NCBI GenBank assembly: GCA_040387475.1
Contig: JAZKDT010000024.1
Coordinates: forward strand, 97,703 to 161,702
Length of the DNA: 64,000 bases
Source: UBA4416 sp040387475
GTDB lineage: Bacteria; Bacteroidota; Bacteroidia; B-17B0; Aurantibacillaceae
Direction of reading: 5' to 3'
In this document: positions 35,519 to 45,713 of the stretch, piece after piece
How the letters are laid out: every line of letters begins with the position of its first letter
Numbering within the stretch: position 1 is the stretch's first letter
The notes under the pieces: generated by a model
The model's input: the letters and a program-made list of their open reading frames with translations, nothing else
Database searches by the model: none
Told to the model about the DNA's origin: nothing
Made by a program: the position numbers and the translations under genes

Positions 35519-36649
35519 ATGAAATACTACGTTATTGCCGGCGAACCCTCAGGAGATTTACATGCATCCAATATGATGAAAGAATTGTTGTTACTTGACA
35601 ACACTATCGAATTCAGGTTTTGGGGCGGCGATCTGATGGAAGCCGTTACGCATCAAAAGCCGCGCAAGCATATTAAAGATCTGGCCTTTATGGGTTTTGT
35701 GGAAGTTGCTAAAAACATCCGTACTATTTTTAAAAATATTGCTTTTTGTAAACAGGACATTCTTGACTTTAAACCCGAGGTATTAATTTTAGTTGACTAT
35801 CCGGGATTTAACTTACGAATTGCCGATTGGGCCAAAGCGCAAGGTATAAGGGTTTTTTACTATATTTCTCCTACGATCTGGGCGTGGAAGGAAGACCGGG
35901 TGGAGATTGTAAAACGTAGCGTAGAAAAAATGTTTGTGATCCTGCCCTTTGAAGTGGCTGTATATAAAAAACATGGGTATGAGGCGGATTACGCAGGACA
36001 TCCTTTATTGGATGCTATTGAACAGGAAAAAGAAACACTGCCCGACAGGACAACATTTATTGCAAAAAATAATTTAGATCAGCGGCCTATTATTGCGGTA
36101 TTACCGGGAAGCAGAAAACAGGAGATAGAACGGATGTTTTCTATTATGCTGGATGTTGTAAACGACTTCAAAGATCATCAGTTTGTAATTGCAGGGACAA
36201 CTAATTTACCGAAAGAAGCTTATCAGATGGCCCTTGATAAAGGTTTAAAAGTTGTATTTGGCCAAACCTACGCCTTGATGCATAATGCGCACGCCGGTAT
36301 TATAAAGTCAGGAACATCAACGCTGGAAAGTGCGTTATTTAGATTACCCCAGGTGGTTTGTTACAAAGGCGGCACCATCTCGTATTCGATTGCCAAAATG
36401 GTTGTAGGTGGCCGTGTAAAATATATTGGCTTACCTAACTTAATTTTAGACAAACCAGTTGTGAAAGAATTAATTCAAACGGATTTAACTTCAAAAAATC
36501 TCAAGGACGAATTGACAAAAATAATAAGCGGTCCGGTGCGAGAAGACATGTTGAAAGAATATGATGGCTTAATAAAATTATTGGGTAACAGTGGAGCGTC
36601 GAAAAAAGTAGCCCGTTTAATGTACGATCATATTCATGCGAAAAAGTAA
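35519..36649 (+). CDS. lpxB: Lipid A disaccharide synthase
   Basis: The 376-residue glycosyltransferase condenses UDP-2,3-diacylglucosamine with lipid X to form lipid A disaccharide at the inner membrane. The N-terminal AGEPSGDLHASN, LVDYPGFN, YYISPTIWAWKEDR and LPGSRKQEIERM motifs and the late IKSGTSTLE are diagnostic of LpxB. The length is normal. The last 14 bases overlap the start of the next gene. Confidence 0.95.
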   Translation: MKYYVIAGEPSGDLHASNMMKELLLLDNTIEFRFWGGDLMEAVTHQKPRKHIKDLAFMGFVEVAKNIRTIFKNIAFCKQDILDFKPEVLILVDYPGFNLRIADWAKAQGIRVFYYISPTIWAWKEDRVEIVKRSVEKMFVILPFEVAVYKKHGYEADYAGHPLLDAIEQEKETLPDRTTFIAKNNLDQRPIIAVLPGSRKQEIERMFSIMLDVVNDFKDHQFVIAGTTNLPKEAYQMALDKGLKVVFGQTYALMHNAHAGIIKSGTSTLESALFRLPQVVCYKGGTISYSIAKMVVGGRVKYIGLPNLILDKPVVKELIQTDLTSKNLKDELTKIISGPVREDMLKEYDGLIKLLGNSGASKKVARLMYDHIHAKK

Positions 36650-37889
36650 CATCATAGCCATATCTGTTTTACTGCTTTTGGCAACTGTTCATTTAACCAA
36701 TGTATTTGCTAATCCCACGGATCCTTCTAAAAAAATATCCTCTAAAAAAATTATGCCCGTTAAAGTGCATAGAAAATACCTGGCAGATGAAATTGTGAAC
36801 ATTAAAATATTCTCTCAATTAAAAGTACAATCCTTTACATTTAGTGCCGAAGCCGGATTATATAGCGTTTGGGCTAATGGCGTGGAATTAACCAACACCG
36901 CTAAAACACCTTTAATAAAACTAACATATACTAAAGATTCGGTTGAAGTTAAAACATTTGAAAACGTGATAGGGAAATACAAGAAAGTTAAAATTTCAAG
37001 TCCCGATTTCGTCAAATCATTTCGTATGAAAATGATTTTACCCGATCGCAAACCGCGCTTTTATGAAGATAACTTAACCGTTACTACTGAACTTGGTGAT
37101 CTGAAATGTGTGAACGAAATATCGCTCGATAATTACATTGCCGGAGTCGTTCAGGCAGAATCCGGTCGTCGCTCATTTCAGGAATTTTATAAAGTACAGG
37201 CTATTTTAGCCAGAACTTTTGCCTTATCACATTTACAAAAACATGTGGCCGAAAGTTTTAATTTATGTGATCATACCCATTGCCAGGCTTATTTTGGAAA
37301 AACAACCGAGTTGGATATTATGAAAGCTGTTACTGATACCAAGGGAAAAGTAGTGGTAGATGATAACCTCAATCTGATAGATGCGGCCTTTCACAGTAAT
37401 AGTGGCGGGCAAACAGCCAATTCGGAAGATGTATGGGGCAGCAGATTATCTTATTTAAGAAGTGTAAACGATACTTTTAGCACAAAAATGCCAAACGCCA
37501 AATGGGAGCGAAAAATGGCAAAAGACGACTGGCTATCCTATTTGAAATTAAAACACAATTACCCTATCCAGGATTCAAATGCCAGATGGATCGCCCTAAC
37601 TTTTAAGCAAGACCTCCGAAAACCCTATTTGGAAGCCAATAATGTAAAAGTTCCTCTTAAAAACGTAAGAACCGACTTACAATTAAAATCAACCTTTTTC
37701 AGTGTTATTTCAATAGGAGACACCGTTATATTTAAGGGAAAAGGTTTTGGTCACGGCGTTGGAATGTGCCAGGAAGGTGCTATGCGCATGGCAAAATTAG
37801 GATATAAATGCCCGGAGGTGATCAATTTCTATTATCAAAAAACGCAATTAATTGACCTTCATAAACTTAACTTTTTTAAAGACGAATAG
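36636..37889 (+). CDS. SpoIID/LytB-domain protein
   Basis: The 417-residue protein has an N-terminal signal peptide and a C-terminal SpoIID domain (about 150-405). Landmarks are DNYIAGVVQAESG, YKVQAILARTFAL, DHTHCQAYFG, AFHSNSGGQTANSEDVWG and GFGHGVGMCQEGAMRMA. In spore formers SpoIID is a lytic transglycosylase acting on denuded glycan; in Bacteroidota it is presumed to be a periplasmic murein enzyme. It overlaps lpxB by 14 bases, so the two are translationally coupled. Confidence 0.88.
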   Translation: MRKSNIIAISVLLLLATVHLTNVFANPTDPSKKISSKKIMPVKVHRKYLADEIVNIKIFSQLKVQSFTFSAEAGLYSVWANGVELTNTAKTPLIKLTYTKDSVEVKTFENVIGKYKKVKISSPDFVKSFRMKMILPDRKPRFYEDNLTVTTELGDLKCVNEISLDNYIAGVVQAESGRRSFQEFYKVQAILARTFALSHLQKHVAESFNLCDHTHCQAYFGKTTELDIMKAVTDTKGKVVVDDNLNLIDAAFHSNSGGQTANSEDVWGSRLSYLRSVNDTFSTKMPNAKWERKMAKDDWLSYLKLKHNYPIQDSNARWIALTFKQDLRKPYLEANNVKVPLKNVRTDLQLKSTFFSVISIGDTVIFKGKGFGHGVGMCQEGAMRMAKLGYKCPEVINFYYQKTQLIDLHKLNFFKDE

Positions 37890-37890
37890 C

Positions 37891-38247
37891 CTATAAATGT
37901 TCTAACTCATTTCTAAGTTTTTTGGTCAGGCTGCTGACCACTAAATTATAGCTATCGTCTATCCATGCTTCCAGTTGTTTCCGGCTAACCGACCCATCGC
38001 AAATAATTGTATTCCAGTGTTTTTTATTCATATGATATCCTGGTAAAACACAGGCAAATTTTTCTCTTAACTCTATCGCTTTTTCAGGCTCGCACTTCAC
38101 ATTAAACTCAATTGGCTGAGATTCGATGCCTGTTAATAAAAACATTTTACTCATTACCTTAAATACAAGTGTTTCATTTCCAAAGGGCATAGTTTCCTCA
38201 ACACCCCTTTTAATCAGGCAATAGTCTCTTAGCTCGTCTAAATGCAT
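37891..38247 (-). CDS. MmcQ/YjbR-family protein
   Basis: The 118-residue protein has the MmcQ/YjbR (CyaY-like fold) pattern: LRDYCLIKRGVEETMPFG at the N-terminus, VFKVMSKMFLL, IEFNVKCEPEKAIELRE and GYHMNKKHWNTI. These small proteins are thought to bind DNA or act as adaptors; the precise role is unknown. It is convergent with the SpoIID gene. Confidence 0.88.
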   Translation of the reverse strand: MHLDELRDYCLIKRGVEETMPFGNETLVFKVMSKMFLLTGIESQPIEFNVKCEPEKAIELREKFACVLPGYHMNKKHWNTIICDGSVSRKQLEAWIDDSYNLVVSSLTKKLRNELEHL

Positions 38248-38320
38248 GCCGCAAATTTATTGTAGAAATTGTTGCTCATTTTGTTAAAAGTATGTGATTT
38301 ATTAACAATCATGGGTTCTT

Positions 38321-38355
38321 TTTGAGCGTTTAACTATCATTATTATATATCTTTG
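38321..38355 (+). promoter_or_regulatory. Putative promoter of the 1813-residue T9SS protein
   Basis: TTTG (38321-38324) and TATCTTTG (38348-38355) are 23 bases apart, slightly long for the Bacteroidota -33/-7 promoter. The -7 element ends 23 bases before the ATG. Confidence 0.45.
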
Positions 38356-38378
38356 ACGACTAATTAAAATTAAAAAAA

Positions 38379-41300
38379 ATGAAAAAAATTCTATTATCTG
38401 CTTTTGCTCTTATAGCGTCGTGCTATATAGGTAATGCACAGACGGGTAATTTTGCTGCGAATTATACGTATCAAATTAACTCGGGGTCGTACACGGCCTT
38501 GACGACCCCAACCGTTCTTAGCTCCGGCTTAGGAATGGATGATGCTGCATTTACCGTGACTTTATCTGCTCCCTTTAATTTTATGGGGACAAATGCTTCT
38601 ACATTGGTAGTGAGTGAAAACGGATATTTATCTATAGGAACCGACCCTGCTTCCTACAATCCGCTTTCTAATACTACAACGGGAAATCTAGGAATTATTG
38701 CTCCCTTTAGTCGTGATTTAGCTGGTAACAGTGCTGCCGCATCGTTATCGTACGTAGATAACGGATCAAGCATTACTTTTCAATGGAAAGATGTAAGAAG
38801 ATATACTTCGGGAACAACTGGCTTTGATGCATTGAACTTCCAGGTAAATTTAAATTACGCAACCGGTAAAATTACCATGTCTTATGGTACCAATACTGTT
38901 GGTTCTGCAATAACTACTTCTCCTCAAATAGGAATCAGAGGTTCTGCTATAAGTTGGGCTGCGAATGTAAATAACCTTACGATAGCAAACTCTACAGGTA
39001 ATTGTAATTGGGCAAATGCTTTAACAGGTAGTGCCAATTCTTCTACAATGTACTTTAATTCAGCTAATGCTGCAGTAGCTCCAGTTTCAGGTCTAGAATA
39101 TATCTGGACGCCTGCAACATTAACACCTCCGGTAAGAACTATTGCTGCAGTAAGTGCAATAGGAACAACAAGTGTTGTTTTAAATTTCACTCAACCTGCT
39201 GGAACGCCTACTAACTATAATGTTCAGTACCGTGCGGTAAATACATGTGCATGGACAAATGCTGTAGGAAATCCTTTTACGGCGGCTGCAACATTAACGT
39301 TAACGGGCTTAACTCAAAATACAAATTATGAATATAGAATTCAAGCCGTTTACAGTGCAAGTACTTCTATTTATTCACATGTACCTACTGCGTTTACTAC
39401 ATTAGCCACGTGTCCGCCACCAACTGCGTTGAATACGCAAACTATATTGTCTACTTCCGCTAACTTTACGTGGACAGCCGGTGGTACAGAAACTGCTTGG
39501 GACGTATATTACGGACCAGCACCTTTAACAGTTCCTTCAGCTACTACAGTTCCAACAGCTACTTCTGCTGCGACTTCATATTCAGCAACTGGTCTTATTG
39601 CCTCATCCCCTTATTCAGTTTATGTAAGAGCTAACTGTGGTGCGGGCGACATGAGTAACTGGACAGTTGTAAAAAACTTTACAACGGCGGCTTTGCCAAC
39701 AGATTTACAGACATTATCACTTAATGCACCTGCGGTAAATGCAGCAGGTTGTTATGGAAGTTCTATTCCTGTTGTTATTCAAATAAAAAATGCTGGAACA
39801 GCTGTATTGGATTTTAGTACTAATAATGCTACAATCATTACATCAATTACGGGAACAAACCCTCAAACATTTACGACTGTTGTTAACACGGGTACATTAG
39901 CTGCAAACGCTACTCAAAATGTAACAGTTACATCAACGTATAACATGAATGCCATTGGTGTTTACAGCATTAATGCAACTTCAATGTTAGCTACTCCGGA
40001 TGCAAATACAACAAATGATGCAATGGCAGTAACTACACGTACATCTACAGCTGCAACACCATTACCTTATACTCAGGATTTTGCGGCCGGAACAACGCCG
40101 GCAGGATGGGTAAATACAAGTTCCTGGTCTTATGGTACAAGCCATGGTCTAACAAATAACGGTATTTATTATAATTTATATTCAACAGCAACTACAACTG
40201 TTCCATCTTTTAATCTTTTAAAACTTGGGACATTAACAGGAGCTGAATTTATCACATTCGATTTCAGAGTATTAAATTATAGTAGCACCTACCCTGGAAC
40301 GCAGGTTCCTCCTACAGGCAACTGGGGAAGTATCAAAGTTCAAGCTAGTTCGGATTGTGGTGCAACATTTACTACAATTGGAACCATTGACAATACAAAT
40401 CATACCGTTACAACTCAGGCGTGGACAAAAAAGAATTATTCTTTAGCTGCATTTGCCGGACAAAACATTATCATTAGAATTCAAGGTACATGGTTAGCAG
40501 GAGATTATTTTGCCGACATGGATAACTTTAACATTGCAAGTTGTTTTGCGCCGACTGCTATAGCAGCCTCAGGCATTACAACTACCAATGCAGATATTAC
40601 CTGGACTGCTCCGATAAACGGAACTCCTGCAGGTTATACATGGGAAGTAAGAACTAGCGGCGCTGCAGGATCAGGTGCAACAGGTTTAGCTACTACCGGA
40701 ACTGTAACTGCTCCAACTACTTCTGTAACTACTACAGGATTAACAGCATTGACTAATTACACAGTATACGTTATGTCTAATTGTGGAGGATCCGATGTTA
40801 GTCCGTGGGCATCATCTACTTTCACTACTTTAGCTAACTGCCCGGTTCCAACTGCATTAAATACTTCAACGGTTATGGCAACTTCAGCCACGTTTACATG
40901 GGTTGCGGGTGGAATTGAGACAGCCTGGGATATTTATTATGGTGTTCAACCATTAACGGCGCCAACAGCTACTACAGCTCCAACAGCTACGTCATCAACT
41001 GCCTCTTATATGGCATCAGCCTTAACCCAAACAACGGCTTACTCGGTATATGTAAGAGCTAATTGTGGTGCAGGTAGCATGAGTATCTGGACGGCAGTTA
41101 ATAGCTTTACAACTCCTCCATCTTGTCCTGCGACATCATCTGTGGTTGTATCTTCAATTACTCCTACAAGCGCTGTGGCAACATGGACTGCCGGAGGAAC
41201 TGAAACATCATGGTTAGTATCATACAGTGCACCAACGATGACAGCCCTTGCCGGCCCAACTCCTTCTTACACGATGAGTGGTTTAACACCAAGCACCAAT

Positions 41301-43820
41301 TATTCGGTGCGGGTTAAAGGAATTTGCGGTGCTGCTGATAGCAGTTTATGGACCGTTGTTTCAAATTTCATGACTCCATGCTTACCTCCAAATGTTGTAT
41401 CCACTACTCCGGGTTCTCGTTGTGGTATTGGAACAGTTACCCTAGGGGCTACAGCTGATCCAGGCGCAAGCTTACAATGGTATGCAAATCCAACAGGTGG
41501 AACTGCAATTGGTTCAGGTTCTGTGTTTACTACACCAACTTTAACTAACTCAACAAGTTTTTATGTAACTGCTACAGGAGGTTTAACAACTTCTACAGTT
41601 GGTCTTGCTTCAACTACTGGTGCAAATGGAACAAACACGTCAGGTGCTTATTTAATATTTGATGCCTTGTCTACATTTCAATTAAACTCTGTAGTTATTT
41701 ATCCTTCGGGAACTGGTGCAGGAACTGTTGTTATTGCGTTGCAAAATTCAGTAGGCACAACTTTACAAACTGCTACAGTTACAGCTACAGGTAATGCCAC
41801 AGCAATCGGACAAACAGTGCCGGTTAACTTTAACATTACTCCTGGAACAGCTTACCGTTTAGTTTATTTATCATCAACCGGAGGTATTACAGCAATGTAT
41901 CGTGAAACCGGTGGAACATCATTCCCTTATACATTACCTGGGGTAGTGTCTATTACAAATGGTTCACTAGCCGGTTACTATTACTATTTTTATAACTGGA
42001 GCGTAAGCACTGGATGTGAAAGTGCACGTACAGTTGTAACTGCAAGTGTAACCACTCCTCCAACATTATCACTCAGTTCTCCTGCCGCAATTTGCGGTGG
42101 AAATGGTATAGCTACATTCAGCGTAACATCTACCGTATCAGATTATGATTCTTATATCTGGACTCCTACAGCTGGTTTATATACAGACGTTGCGGCTACA
42201 ATTCCTTACTCAGGTGGATCTGCTTCAACCATTTATGTGAAATCAATCAACGCTGGTATATTAAACTATAACATTACCGGAAGTAATTCTGTTAATGGAT
42301 GTGCCACTGCTGCAACCGCTTCAGTATCTATCCTGAATGCTCCTACAAGCCTTACGGTTGCAGGTATGCCTAATCCAATTTGTGCCGGCTCAACGGTAAC
42401 ATTAACTTCGATGGCTAACGCAGTTCCTGTTGTTTTACTAAACGAAAACTTTAATGGTGCAACAAATAACTGGACAACGCTTAACGCCTCAACAGGCGGA
42501 ACGCCTGCAGTTGCAAGTTGGTCGTTAATTCCAGGAAGCAGTACAATATGGAGTAGCGTAGCAGCAACTAACGTTGATGGTTCCCAAATGTATGTAACTA
42601 ACAGTGACGCTCAGGGAAGTGGTTCTAAAACCAGAACTATTTTGCAATCTCCTGCTATTAATACAATGAACATGACAACATTAAATTTAAACTTCGAACA
42701 ATTCTACCAGTATTGGGCAAGTGGTGATAGTGCTGTAATGGTTCAAGCGTCTACTAACGGAACTACATGGACTACCGTAGTAGATTATAAAGCTGGTGCA
42801 GCTTCTGTTGGAACTGCTACCTCATTTTCAAATACTACTATCGGATTAAATGCTTATGTAAACAATCCAACTTTATATGTTCGTTTTAATTATAATGCAA
42901 CATGGGGCTACGGATGGGCAATTGATAACGTAAAAATCAATGCTACAACGACCAATGATTATACTTACTCATGGACATCTGCCCCTGCAGGATTTACATC
43001 ATCGGTATCTAACCCTACTGATATGCCGGCAGGTACAACAGATTATTCGGTAGTAATTACTAACACAACAACTTCATGCTCGAACAGCGCGATGGTTACT
43101 GTAACGGTAAATCCTATCCCTGTAGTAACAGCGAGTGTATCAAGTTCATCGGTTTGTGCGGGTTCTTCAGCTACTTTAACAGCCGGTGGTGCTACAACAT
43201 ATAGCTGGTCTTCGGGCGGAACTGCTTTCACTGAAACAGTAACTCCTTCTTCAGCATCTGTGTATACTATTACCGGAACAACAAGTGGATGTTCAAACAC
43301 TGCTACTGTTTCAGTTGGTTTAGTACCAGTTCCTGTTGTAACAGCTGTAGCATCTCAAACATTGCTTTGTGATAACGGAAGTACAGGAGCATCCATTTTA
43401 ACTGCTTCTACTTCAGCTACGTCATATTCTTGGTCTGAAGGATCTACTACGATGACAATTTCTGTAACACCAACTACAACTACCAACTATACAGTTACTG
43501 TAAATGACGGAACCTGTTCGGCAGATGCTACAGTATTGGTTACAGTAATGAATTGTAATGGTATCCAGGAGTTGGCAACTGAAGGAATTAATGTTTATCC
43601 TAACCCAACAAGCGGCGTTTTAAATATCTCTATCTCTATGGAGTTAGCTGGTTCTACTTCTATCGAAGTATTTGATGCCCTTGGAAAATTAGTGATTAAA
43701 GAAACATTGTCTTCTGCAACTACTACTGTCAATACAACTAAATTAACTGACGGTATGTATACCTTTAAAGTGATCAACGATAACAAAGCCATTAAAATTG
43801 GTAAAATCGTTAAACAGTAA
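38379..43820 (+). CDS. Giant T9SS-secreted fibronectin-III protein
   Basis: The 1813-residue Thr/Ser/Ala-rich protein begins with a signal peptide (FALIASCYIGNAQ). A beta-sandwich (about 30-240) is followed by five fibronectin type III modules (roughly 249-343, 345-437, 724-817, 821-911 and 916-1000). Between modules 2 and 3 lie a CARDB-like and a MAM-like domain. Ig/PKD-like modules and a second jelly-roll follow, then a T9SS type A sorting domain (VYPNPTSGVLNISI to the end). Modules 2 and 4 are near-duplicates (both ETAWD-YYG and YSVYVRANCGAG). No catalytic motif is seen; it is probably a surface adhesin or scaffold. Confidence 0.9.
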   Translation: MKKILLSAFALIASCYIGNAQTGNFAANYTYQINSGSYTALTTPTVLSSGLGMDDAAFTVTLSAPFNFMGTNASTLVVSENGYLSIGTDPASYNPLSNTTTGNLGIIAPFSRDLAGNSAAASLSYVDNGSSITFQWKDVRRYTSGTTGFDALNFQVNLNYATGKITMSYGTNTVGSAITTSPQIGIRGSAISWAANVNNLTIANSTGNCNWANALTGSANSSTMYFNSANAAVAPVSGLEYIWTPATLTPPVRTIAAVSAIGTTSVVLNFTQPAGTPTNYNVQYRAVNTCAWTNAVGNPFTAAATLTLTGLTQNTNYEYRIQAVYSASTSIYSHVPTAFTTLATCPPPTALNTQTILSTSANFTWTAGGTETAWDVYYGPAPLTVPSATTVPTATSAATSYSATGLIASSPYSVYVRANCGAGDMSNWTVVKNFTTAALPTDLQTLSLNAPAVNAAGCYGSSIPVVIQIKNAGTAVLDFSTNNATIITSITGTNPQTFTTVVNTGTLAANATQNVTVTSTYNMNAIGVYSINATSMLATPDANTTNDAMAVTTRTSTAATPLPYTQDFAAGTTPAGWVNTSSWSYGTSHGLTNNGIYYNLYSTATTTVPSFNLLKLGTLTGAEFITFDFRVLNYSSTYPGTQVPPTGNWGSIKVQASSDCGATFTTIGTIDNTNHTVTTQAWTKKNYSLAAFAGQNIIIRIQGTWLAGDYFADMDNFNIASCFAPTAIAASGITTTNADITWTAPINGTPAGYTWEVRTSGAAGSGATGLATTGTVTAPTTSVTTTGLTALTNYTVYVMSNCGGSDVSPWASSTFTTLANCPVPTALNTSTVMATSATFTWVAGGIETAWDIYYGVQPLTAPTATTAPTATSSTASYMASALTQTTAYSVYVRANCGAGSMSIWTAVNSFTTPPSCPATSSVVVSSITPTSAVATWTAGGTETSWLVSYSAPTMTALAGPTPSYTMSGLTPSTNYSVRVKGICGAADSSLWTVVSNFMTPCLPPNVVSTTPGSRCGIGTVTLGATADPGASLQWYANPTGGTAIGSGSVFTTPTLTNSTSFYVTATGGLTTSTVGLASTTGANGTNTSGAYLIFDALSTFQLNSVVIYPSGTGAGTVVIALQNSVGTTLQTATVTATGNATAIGQTVPVNFNITPGTAYRLVYLSSTGGITAMYRETGGTSFPYTLPGVVSITNGSLAGYYYYFYNWSVSTGCESARTVVTASVTTPPTLSLSSPAAICGGNGIATFSVTSTVSDYDSYIWTPTAGLYTDVAATIPYSGGSASTIYVKSINAGILNYNITGSNSVNGCATAATASVSILNAPTSLTVAGMPNPICAGSTVTLTSMANAVPVVLLNENFNGATNNWTTLNASTGGTPAVASWSLIPGSSTIWSSVAATNVDGSQMYVTNSDAQGSGSKTRTILQSPAINTMNMTTLNLNFEQFYQYWASGDSAVMVQASTNGTTWTTVVDYKAGAASVGTATSFSNTTIGLNAYVNNPTLYVRFNYNATWGYGWAIDNVKINATTTNDYTYSWTSAPAGFTSSVSNPTDMPAGTTDYSVVITNTTTSCSNSAMVTVTVNPIPVVTASVSSSSVCAGSSATLTAGGATTYSWSSGGTAFTETVTPSSASVYTITGTTSGCSNTATVSVGLVPVPVVTAVASQTLLCDNGSTGASILTASTSATSYSWSEGSTTMTISVTPTTTTNYTVTVNDGTCSADATVLVTVMNCNGIQELATEGINVYPNPTSGVLNISISMELAGSTSIEVFDALGKLVIKETLSSATTTVNTTKLTDGMYTFKVINDNKAIKIGKIVKQ

Positions 43821-43838
43821 TTAGTTTACTAACTTAAT

Positions 43839-43870
43839 AAGAAGGCTATCCAAACGGGTAGCCTTCTTTG
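43839..43870 (+). terminator. Rho-independent terminator after the T9SS giant gene
   Basis: A 12-bp stem (43839-43850 with 43857-43868, one G-U pair) and loop CAAACG is followed by a T-rich TTTGTTT. It lies 19 bases past the stop. Confidence 0.85.
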
Positions 43871-43882
43871 TTTATATAAGCA

Positions 43883-43913
43883 TTTGATTATACTCGTCAA
43901 ACGGTTATCTTTG
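43883..43913 (+). promoter_or_regulatory. Promoter of hemL
   Basis: TTTG (43883-43886), a 19-base spacer and TATCTTTG (43906-43913) match the Bacteroidota -33/-7 promoter exactly. The leader to the ATG at 44009 is about 90 bases. Confidence 0.65.
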
Positions 43914-44008
43914 ACGGTAAAATTTCCGGAAAGAACTATTCATCCAGGTAGAAATACACGAATAAATGATGAATAACTCATGGCATAACTAAACAACAAT
44001 ACCTACAT

Positions 44009-45286
44009 ATGAAAAACGACGTATCAGCTCAATTATTCGAAAAAGCAAAAGCCTTTTTTCCCGGAGGCGTCAACTCTCCTGTTCGTGCATTTAGAAGCGT
44101 AGGGGGAACTCCCATTTTTATCGATAAGGGAAAAGGTTCTCACGTGTGGGACGCTGATGGAAACGAGTACATTGACTACTGCGCCAGTTGGGGGCCATTA
44201 ATTTTGGGACACGCGAACGATAACGTTTTAAATGCCGTAGAAAAAACCATGCGTAACGGTACTTCATTTGGTGCCCCTACCCGTTTGGAAAACGAATTAG
44301 CAGAATTGATCCTGTCGAATAATCAGTATATTGAAAAAATTAGGTTTGTGAGCAGTGGAACTGAAGCCGTGATGAGCGCCATTCGCTTAGCAAGAGGTTT
44401 TACCGGAAGAAACAAGATCTTGAAGTTTGAAGGGTGCTATCACGGACATTCAGATTCTTTATTGGTTAAGGCCGGCTCCGGATTAGTAACCTTTGGTGAG
44501 ACTTCATCTGCCGGCGTACCGGAAAGTTTTGTAAAAGAAACCATCGTCGTTGCCTTAAATAATAAAGAAGCCGTAAAACAAGCCTTTGAACAATTTAAAG
44601 ACGAAATAGCCTGTGTTATAATTGAACCTATCCCTGCAAATAACGGTTTATTATTACAGGAAAAAGAATATTTACAATTTTTAAGGGACATCTGTACATC
44701 CAACAAAACACTCTTATTATTTGATGAAGTGATCAGTGGATTTAGAGTTGGCTTTACAGGCGCAGCAGGTTACTATGATATTAAACCAGATATCATTACT
44801 TACGGCAAAATCATCGGTGGCGGTTTTCCGGTAGGCGCTTACGGTGCGAGTAAGGAAATTATGTCGTCCATTTCGCCGGAAGGAAATGTTTATCAGGCAG
44901 GTACACTTAGCGGTAACCCGGTTGCCATGACCGCCGGCATTGCTCAGTTAACAGAATGCCTGAAACCAAATTTCTACAAAAACCTTGAGGCAAAAACACA
45001 AACGTTGATCGAAGGATTAAAGAAAAACAGCAAACATAATTTTACGATATTTAGTATCGGCTCAATTTTTTGGTTGGCTTTTACAGATAAAAAGGCTATT
45101 AGATGCGCTGAAGAAATTGATGCGGATAGTATGAAGCATTTTAAAACGCTATATCACGCCTTGTTAGAAAACGGGGTTTACTCAGGCCCGTCTGGTTATG
45201 AAGTTGGGTTTATGAGTGAGGCGCACACTCAGGAAGACATTCAAAAAACGATCAGGGCTTTTGAACTTGCTTTTGAGAAATTATAA
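44009..45286 (+). CDS. hemL: Glutamate-1-semialdehyde 2,1-aminomutase
   Basis: The 425-residue PLP enzyme makes 5-aminolevulinate in the C5 heme pathway. Visible features are PGGVNSPVRAF at the N-terminus, FVSSGTEAVMSAIRLAR, the PLP-phosphate region, LLFDEVISGFRVG and the Schiff-base Lys267 in ITYGKIIGGGFP. The length is normal. It stands alone, with a strong upstream promoter and a decayed gene downstream. Confidence 0.96.
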   Translation: MKNDVSAQLFEKAKAFFPGGVNSPVRAFRSVGGTPIFIDKGKGSHVWDADGNEYIDYCASWGPLILGHANDNVLNAVEKTMRNGTSFGAPTRLENELAELILSNNQYIEKIRFVSSGTEAVMSAIRLARGFTGRNKILKFEGCYHGHSDSLLVKAGSGLVTFGETSSAGVPESFVKETIVVALNNKEAVKQAFEQFKDEIACVIIEPIPANNGLLLQEKEYLQFLRDICTSNKTLLLFDEVISGFRVGFTGAAGYYDIKPDIITYGKIIGGGFPVGAYGASKEIMSSISPEGNVYQAGTLSGNPVAMTAGIAQLTECLKPNFYKNLEAKTQTLIEGLKKNSKHNFTIFSIGSIFWLAFTDKKAIRCAEEIDADSMKHFKTLYHALLENGVYSGPSGYEVGFMSEAHTQEDIQKTIRAFELAFEKL

Positions 45287-45330
45287 TTAGTATAAGTAAT
45301 TTTTTGATTTACAAAAATCCAAGTAACAAA

Positions 45331-45712
45331 TCAAAATATATTACGATTGCCATTTTTGGGCTTCTGTAATTTTTACAATAGCGTACAATAACCTATCAGG
45401 TTCGTCTGCTAATTGTAAACAGTCGCAAGATTTTTTTAAAGACAGCTATAACGGAACTGTTCAAAGTAAATTTGACGATCAAAAAAACGCCAACCTTCAA
45501 ACTATAACAATTATCAGGGATAACAAGCCGTGGGAATTCATGTAACCAATGATACACTGATCTTTGGCTTTATTAAAATTGGTGACTCCTGAGTTAAAAA
45601 ACAAAATCAAGACTTTACTGAGATATATCGGTCCAACACAATGACAAAATTTAAAGTAAATTTTGGCTGCGAAACAGAAACAAATCCTAATACGATAAAT
45701 CAGGTTCTAAAA
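45331..45712 (+). pseudogene. Decayed gene of unknown function in the 427-base gap after hemL
   Basis: No intact gene lies between 45287 and 45713. On the plus strand one frame reads a plausible protein (SGSSANCKQSQDFFKDSYNG … LQTITIIRDNKPWE) up to a TAA at 45543. Restoring one A near 45534 continues it in the next frame (IHVTNDTLIFGFIKIGDS) to a TGA at 45590, after which the frame again reads protein-like sequence (QNQDFTEIYRSNT … KVNFGCETE). A frameshift plus a stop indicate a remnant, probably of a small secreted protein. A sequencing error could explain one lesion but hardly both. Confidence 0.55.
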
Positions 45713-45713
45713 A

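Noticed and set aside
43043..43300. 85-residue minus-strand frame inside the T9SS giant gene
   Set aside because: Val/Glu-rich antisense of Thr/Ser/Ala-rich codons; a composition artefact. The same applies to 38924-39190 and 43595-43792.
38379..43820. CRISPR-like or tandem DNA repeats in the T9SS giant gene
   Set aside because: The periodicity comes from FN3 protein modules of about 280 bases, without short identical repeats and spacers.
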